Shown: piece by piece, positions 59,115-64,000 of the stretch
Layout of the letters: each line of letters opens with the position of its first letter
Position numbering within the stretch: the first letter of the stretch is position 1
DNA from: Botryotinia globosa
Taxonomy: Eukaryota; Ascomycota; Leotiomycetes; Helotiales; Sclerotiniaceae
Reading direction: 5' to 3'
Assembly (NCBI GenBank): GCA_014898425.1
Contig: RCSZ01000014.1
Location: 310,001-374,000 of the forward strand
DNA length: 64,000 nt
Program-made: the position numbers and the translations under genes
Notes under the pieces: model-generated
Told to the model about the DNA's origin: nothing
Seen by the model: the letters and a program-made list of their open reading frames with translations, nothing else
Databases searched by the model: none

Positions 59115-60344
59115 TTATGAACGACGGTAAAGGTGTACCTGGTATCGCATATTTTCCAAAGGAATTGGATATCTGAGAGTTTCAGGTAGTCTAAACCACT
59201 GAGAGTCCTCGGAGTGGACTTTGACCCAGTCAGGAACGCTCTCTTTCCCCCTTGACTTTTGTGTCTCAATCAAAAAATGGTCAAGTAAAAACTTCATTGG
59301 ATACTTTTTCTCTTCTGTACCAACTGTGGTTTCTGAATATGACCCTGGACTATCCACAACCAGAAGAAGGGACCCTTTTGGAAGAACTGATGTCATGTTG
59401 AGTAAGAAAGCAGTCGTTTTGCTAATTGATGCCGTGTATAGCTCGTTCAGGGTGAAGAATAGAGTAACAAGAACCGGCTCTTTGCCAGACAGGTCACAAA
59501 GCTCAGCTTGGCTCATTGCTAATACGTCATGTTCCAGAAATTTTGTAGTGAAATCTTCAGGCTTAACAAGAGCTGAGTTTGCTTCTTTAGCAGATGCGCT
59601 TGCATATTTGGATATTGGCGGCGGAGTTGTGATACCGGTGTGAAGTTTTTTGACAACATTTGCCCAGGATGCTGTATCTACAAGTAATAATTCGATACTA
59701 TCATTTGCATCAGATAAAGTAAGGGAAGCCATTGAATCATCCGCGGATTGAGAAGTCGTTCCCGTGCCTGAAGTTTGAAATCCGTGCTTTAAGTAGCCTC
59801 CGAATGCAACAACTTCGGCTGCGCCCCCACCAATGGATATAACTCGTGTAGTTGACTTATTAGGAGGAGTTGTGGAGGGAGCAGCATCGGTCGTGGCCTC
59901 AAAGTCAACTTTTATTTGAGCGCTCTTATCACGTGGCAGTATTTCTCCGAAATGTTCTTGAAGATCCAAAAGAATTGAAGCATAACATAATGACCTGCTG
60001 GGTGACCATCTTGCAGAATAAACGTCGAGATATTCGTCGTTTCCGAATGCACGACTGAAATCTCTATCATATAAAGCTCCTTTGACGTCCTGCAGAAGCT
60101 GTTGAAAATTATCGGAATCGATGACACCTGAATATGCGTCTCTGAAAACATTCAACAAGAGCTGTTGCAACTTTATAGGAAGAAGAGATTCTTTAGGCAG
60201 ATCTTTCTCCTCTTCTTGGTTTGTCTTTCTTGGTTTTGGTTCGGCTTTTTTGGTGAATCCTGGGCCTTTCCATCCGGGTCGACCAGGAAGGTCTTTACCA
60301 ACCACTTTTCCATAATCTTTGCCGAATTTTCCGTTTTTACCCAT
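59115..60344 (-). CDS. BMT6: 25S rRNA (uridine-N3)-methyltransferase, Bmt6-like
   Basis: Yeast Bmt6 is a SAM-dependent enzyme that makes m3U2843 in 25S rRNA. A single minus-strand exon, 409 aa. The basic N-terminus, GKNGKFGKDYGKVVGKD and GRPGWKGPGFTKK, is typical for the nucleolar group. LPIKLQQLLLNVFRDAYSG begins the helical domain. YSARWSPSRSLCYASILLD is highly characteristic of Bmt6-like proteins. The SAM glycine motif is RVISIGGGAAEVVAFGGYL at about residues 165-185, followed by LLLVDTASWANVV with an acidic residue ending strand 2. VLVTLFFTLNELY and GSLLLVVDSPGSYSE form later strands, and SQWFRLPETLRYPIPLENMR is the C-terminal signature. Divergent with the Sac2-like gene; the 560 bp between them may be a shared promoter. 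The family assignment is confident; the rRNA site is by homology. Confidence 0.92.
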   Translation of the reverse strand: MGKNGKFGKDYGKVVGKDLPGRPGWKGPGFTKKAEPKPRKTNQEEEKDLPKESLLPIKLQQLLLNVFRDAYSGVIDSDNFQQLLQDVKGALYDRDFSRAFGNDEYLDVYSARWSPSRSLCYASILLDLQEHFGEILPRDKSAQIKVDFEATTDAAPSTTPPNKSTTRVISIGGGAAEVVAFGGYLKHGFQTSGTGTTSQSADDSMASLTLSDANDSIELLLVDTASWANVVKKLHTGITTPPPISKYASASAKEANSALVKPEDFTTKFLEHDVLAMSQAELCDLSGKEPVLVTLFFTLNELYTASISKTTAFLLNMTSVLPKGSLLLVVDSPGSYSETTVGTEEKKYPMKFLLDHFLIETQKSRGKESVPDWVKVHSEDSQWFRLPETLRYPIPLENMRYQVHLYRRS

Positions 60345-60904
60345 GATGAGAGGTGATATTCAAAGGGGGTTTTCTTTTGCGTAATATGAAGCGTTATATG
60401 TTATCGATCCGTTTACTCAGTCGAGAAGAAATCTTCTGCGGTGCGAGATTCTCTTCGCTTGAGAAATTTCAGACTAGCGCCATATATGCATAGGTACCCC
60501 AGAATTTATTTGAGATTCAAAATTGACAACCTAGGTGGGTAATTATGTTCGAAAAGATATTCACTAGATAACGTCGCAATTCACGTTGATAAACAAATAG
60601 TCTTTGGACTTGGTGGAGAATGAAGAAAGTAGTCTTCTGGCTAACCAATTTTTCGTGTCGACTGACCTCTTCTCCTTCATACAGGAATCCGTACCTAAGG
60701 GTTGTCTGTTCCCGGTGAGCCTTTTACGTTCACTTGCCATGATCAATTGAGACATCCATCAGATCCCTAATCCGGTAGTGTTGATCCTGTGAGCTAAAAC
60801 TGCTAATTGATCCTTCAACCTCCAAACTTTAATTCCACTCTCTTAAGATCCACCCACATCCTTCCTCATATGACTTCGATGATAATTATATAGACACTGC
60901 CAGT
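60345..60904. other. shared divergent promoter region
   Basis: The 560-bp spacer between the divergent methyltransferase and phosphatase genes. A short minus-strand frame at 60564-60755 has no coding character. It contains a ccta/tagg palindrome near 60528-60536. Regulatory sites cannot be named with confidence. Confidence 0.4.
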
Positions 60905-63894
60905 ATGCCTGGCCTCGTTCGCAAACTTCTTATCTTTGCTGCCATCGATGGGTTGATTTTGCAACCAACAGCGCCAAAAGGCCAACGCCCCGCCCCCGCA
61001 ACGAAGATCACATACAAAGATAAGCATATCGGCTCAGTATTGAGTGATTCGCGGGATGTGGAGGGGTTGCCTGCCAAAAGTTTCGAGGCATTTGGTATTG
61101 TCGGTATGTGTCTGCGACATTGAGTGTGGTATATATGTCTAAGCATATCTAGGTCTCTTGACGGTTTCCAAAACCTCCTTCCTGGTATCGATTACGAAAA
61201 GAGAGCAAGTCGCACAAATACAAGGGAAACCTATATATGTTATTACTGAAGTGGCTTTGACCCCATTGAGTTCCAAGAACGAGGCAGAGATCTCAATTGA
61301 TAGTACGAAAGCGGGGTTATTGAAGAGTACTACTGAGGGGCAGCATGGCTTGGATGAGAGCGATAGTGAGGATGATGCCGTCAGCGATGAAGTTGAGGAA
61401 GATACAGCGGTACAAACACACAAAAGAACAAGCAGTGTAGCTGAGGATGTGATCTCGAAGAAAGGAGGATATGGAAGATTTGCACAAAAATGGTTTTCGA
61501 AGAAAGGGTGGGCTGTGGACCAGAAGAAGAACCTGGGAATGAGCGTTGAGCCGTATTCTACAGTAGAACAAGATTCCAAGGCCACAGGTGTAATAGCTAC
61601 AATTTCGGAAGCCGCTGAAGGGGAACCTGATATCCCAACTCCCGATAAGGGCAAGGACACTGTGGAGATTGAAACTCCTAAAGATATTAGCGACATCGCG
61701 GAGAGCATGCTGCCAAAACTACTACGGACATCACAGATATTGTTTGGGACCTCTAGGAGTTACTATTTCTCTTATGACCACGATATCACAAGAAGTTTGG
61801 CAAGTAAGAGGAATACAAACTCTGAATTACCATTGCATAAGGAAGTTGATCCACTCTTCTTCTGGAATCGGCATCTTGTGTTACCATTTATTGATGCTGG
61901 CCAGTCTTCTCTCGCCTTGCCTCTTATGCAGGGCTTTGTAGGACAGCGTGCATTTTCGATGGATAGCAATCCACCAAACCCTGTTGTAGGTTCAGACACT
62001 GGGAAGACTTCCATGGAGATGAATGATATTACAACAAGTAGTTCGGATGAACAAATTTTCACAGCACGTGCTGGTACAGAGAGGTCATATCTATTGACCT
62101 TAATATCTAGAAGGTCAGTCAAACGTGCCGGGCTTAGATATTTACGTCGAGGTGTGGATGAGGACGGCAATACCGCCAATGGCGTGGAAACAGAGCAAAT
62201 CTTATCGGATTCCGTTGGGGGTCCTTCGAGTAAGACATATTCGTTCGTCCAGATACGTGGCAGTATTCCTATCTTCTTCTCCCAGTCACCTTACTCTTTT
62301 AAGCCTGTGCCTCAAGTTCACCACTCTACCGAAACAAATTATGAAGCTTTCAAGAAGCATTTGGATAATATAAGTGATCGCTACGGGGCCATTCAAGTGG
62401 CTTCCTTGGTGGAGAAACATGGAAATGAGGCCATAGTTGGCGGAGAATACGAGAAATTGATGACTCTTCTTAACGTTTCCCGAGCTAGCGAGCTTAAAAA
62501 ATCTATTGGATTTGAATGGTTTGATTTTCATGCTATTTGCAAAGGCATGAAATTTGAGAATGTCAGCCTGCTCATGGAAATACTGGGCAAGAAGCTTGAC
62601 TCGTTCTCGAACACTGTAGAAGTCGATGGGAAACTTGTATCGAAACAGAATGGCGTTTTAAGGACTAACTGTATGGATTGTCTGGATCGAACAAATGTCG
62701 TTCAAAGTGCAGTAGCAAAGCGAGCCCTTGAAATACAGTTAAAGAATGAGGGACTAGATATCACTCTACAAGTCGATCAAACTCAGCAATGGTTTAATAT
62801 TTTGTGGGCCGACAATGGTGACGCCATTTCTAAGCAATATGCATCTACAGCAGCATTGAAGGGAGACTTTACTCGTACCAGAAAGCGGGATTACAAGGGA
62901 GCTATCACAGATATGGGGCTTTCTATCTCCAGATTTTACAGCGGGTGCGTCAATCTTTTGAATTAAAAACTTCAGATACTAATTGATTTTTAGTATTGTG
63001 AATGACTACTTCAGTCAAGCCGCCATTGATTTCTTGCTAGGAAATGTGAGCTATCTTGTGTTCGAAGATTTTGAGGCGAACATGATGAGTGGTGATCCTG
63101 GCGTTTCGATGCAAAAAATGAGGCAGCAAGCTATCGACGTATCTCAGAAACTCGTCGTTGCTGACGATCGTGAAGAATTTATTGGAGGATGGACGTTTCT
63201 CACTCCGCAAGTACCAAATACTATCAAATCGAGTCCTTTTGAGGAATCCGTCCTCCTATTGACAGATGCGGCATTGTATATGTGTCACTTTGATTGGAAT
63301 ATCGAGAAAGTATCATCTTTCGTGAGAGTGGACTTAAACCAGGTGACCGGTATCAAATTTGGAACATACATCACGAGTACTTTGTCACAAACGCAGGCAG
63401 ATGAGAAAAGGAATGTGGGCTTTGTAATCACTTATAAAGCTGGTTCAAACGATATCATTCGTGTGAACACGAGATCTATGGCTACGGAATTTCCTTCTTC
63501 GAAACTTTCCCCTGAAGACAAAACATCCACGCCCACATCCACATCTACTACCAACTCGGTCGTTGCTCCAATTGCCGTCGGGTTTGCAAACCTAATTTCA
63601 GGTCTACAAAATCAAAGTATAGCGGAACCTAAAGATGCTGTGAAGGTTCTCGCATTCAAGGCGCTGCCCTCCAGATCTGCAGTGTCAGATGAAGGAGTTA
63701 GTGAGGCTGAGCAAGTGAAGAGTGTCTGTGGAGATATTAGAAGAATGGTTGAGATTGGAAGTATAAGAGAGGCTGGAGAGGAGAGAAGGGACATTGTAGA
63801 GGAGGGTACTATCATTAGTTTGGCCGAGGCCAAGAAAAGCACGGGACTATTCGATGTGTTGGGACATCAGGTGAAGAAACTGGTTTGGGCTTAA
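60905..63894 (+). CDS. Sac-domain phosphoinositide phosphatase, Sac2/INPP5F-like
   Basis: Likely removes the 4-phosphate from PI4P, with action on endosomal or plasma membranes if it follows human Sac2. Exons 60905-61103, 61153-62944 and 62994-63894 give 2892 nt, 963 aa. The Sac catalytic domain includes FGTSRSYYFSYDHDITRS, DPLFFWNRHLVLPFID, LISRRSVKRAGLRYLRRGVD and FVQIRGSIPIFFSQSPYSFKP. The catalytic CX5R(T/S) motif NCMDCLDRTNVVQ is at about residue 572. WFNILWADNGDAIS and RFYSGIVNDYFSQAAIDFLLG follow. After the Sac domain, FIGGWTFLTPQVPNTIKSS through VDLNQVTGIKFGTYI matches the hSac2 domain of the INPP5F type. An acidic insert, SDSEDDAVSDEVEED, sits near residue 135. No transmembrane anchor is seen, unlike Sac1. 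A good CTAAT branch site precedes the last intron's acceptor. Confidence 0.93.
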
Positions 63895-64000
63895 TGAAAG
63901 TGTATCGATACTCATGTAAGTAATGTTGAGCGCAACAGAGACATTTTTCTAAAGATTTACGAATGGACTTATTAGGAATTGGCAGGGAGGTTAGCGATTG

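Overview
The window looks like nuclear DNA of a filamentous ascomycete. The genes carry short GT-AG introns (about 50-110 bp, a few of 150-330 bp) with CTAAC/CTAAT-like branch sites. Intergenic regions are AT-rich and full of microsatellites. Protein content is typical of Pezizomycotina: a class VI hybrid histidine kinase, DHA1 transporters, a mug14-type aldolase-fold protein, Air-type zinc-knuckle and Rex3-type proteins. A member of the Leotiomycetes such as Botrytis or Sclerotinia is my best guess; this is inference, since no search was possible. I see no tRNA, rRNA, CRISPR array or intact transposon.

Layout. 0-6 kb: a frameshifted NmrA-like oxidoreductase gene, spermidine synthase and a Nit3-type omega-amidase. 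6.2-15.6 kb: a very large transporter (about 2105 aa, MFS domain behind a roughly 1330-residue disordered N-terminus), then a DHA1 multidrug-type MFS gene on the minus strand. 15.6-21.4 kb: gene-poor, with coding-like fragments but no convincing intact gene. 21.4-23.5 kb: a C2H2 zinc-finger regulator. 25.8-29.1 kb, minus strand: the clamp-loader subunit Rfc5 and a DUF676 lipase. 30.5-38.8 kb: Rex3-like exonuclease (+), Air1/2-like RNA-surveillance protein (-), ORMDL sphingolipid regulator (+). 38.9-40.7 kb: a decayed gene and a 125-bp foldback element. 41-45 kb: a repeat-rich GPI-anchored-type cell-wall protein followed by several unrelated tandem-repeat families. 45.5-47 kb: a class II aldolase/adducin protein. 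47-50 kb: a 57-copy heptamer array and a minisatellite, both with RIP-like variation. 50.2-54.2 kb: an Sln1-type osmosensing hybrid kinase. 57.2-63.9 kb: an F-box-like protein, a Bmt6-like 25S rRNA methyltransferase and a Sac2-like phosphoinositide phosphatase.

Most genes are conserved housekeeping or signalling genes and do not form a metabolic cluster. The intact genes are independent units. Bmt6 and the Sac2-like gene are divergent and share about 560 bp; the F-box and Bmt6 genes are convergent, 124 bp apart. I found no clear new multi-gene system. The most unusual material is the non-coding and repeat structure: the foldback element, the heptamer array with only C/T variation in frame, the repeat families near 42.5-44.3 kb, and the decayed genes.

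Exon coordinates were built by hand from splice consensus, frame continuity and family conservation. Every multi-exon model for a recognised gene sums to a whole number of codons, except the frameshifted NmrA-like gene.
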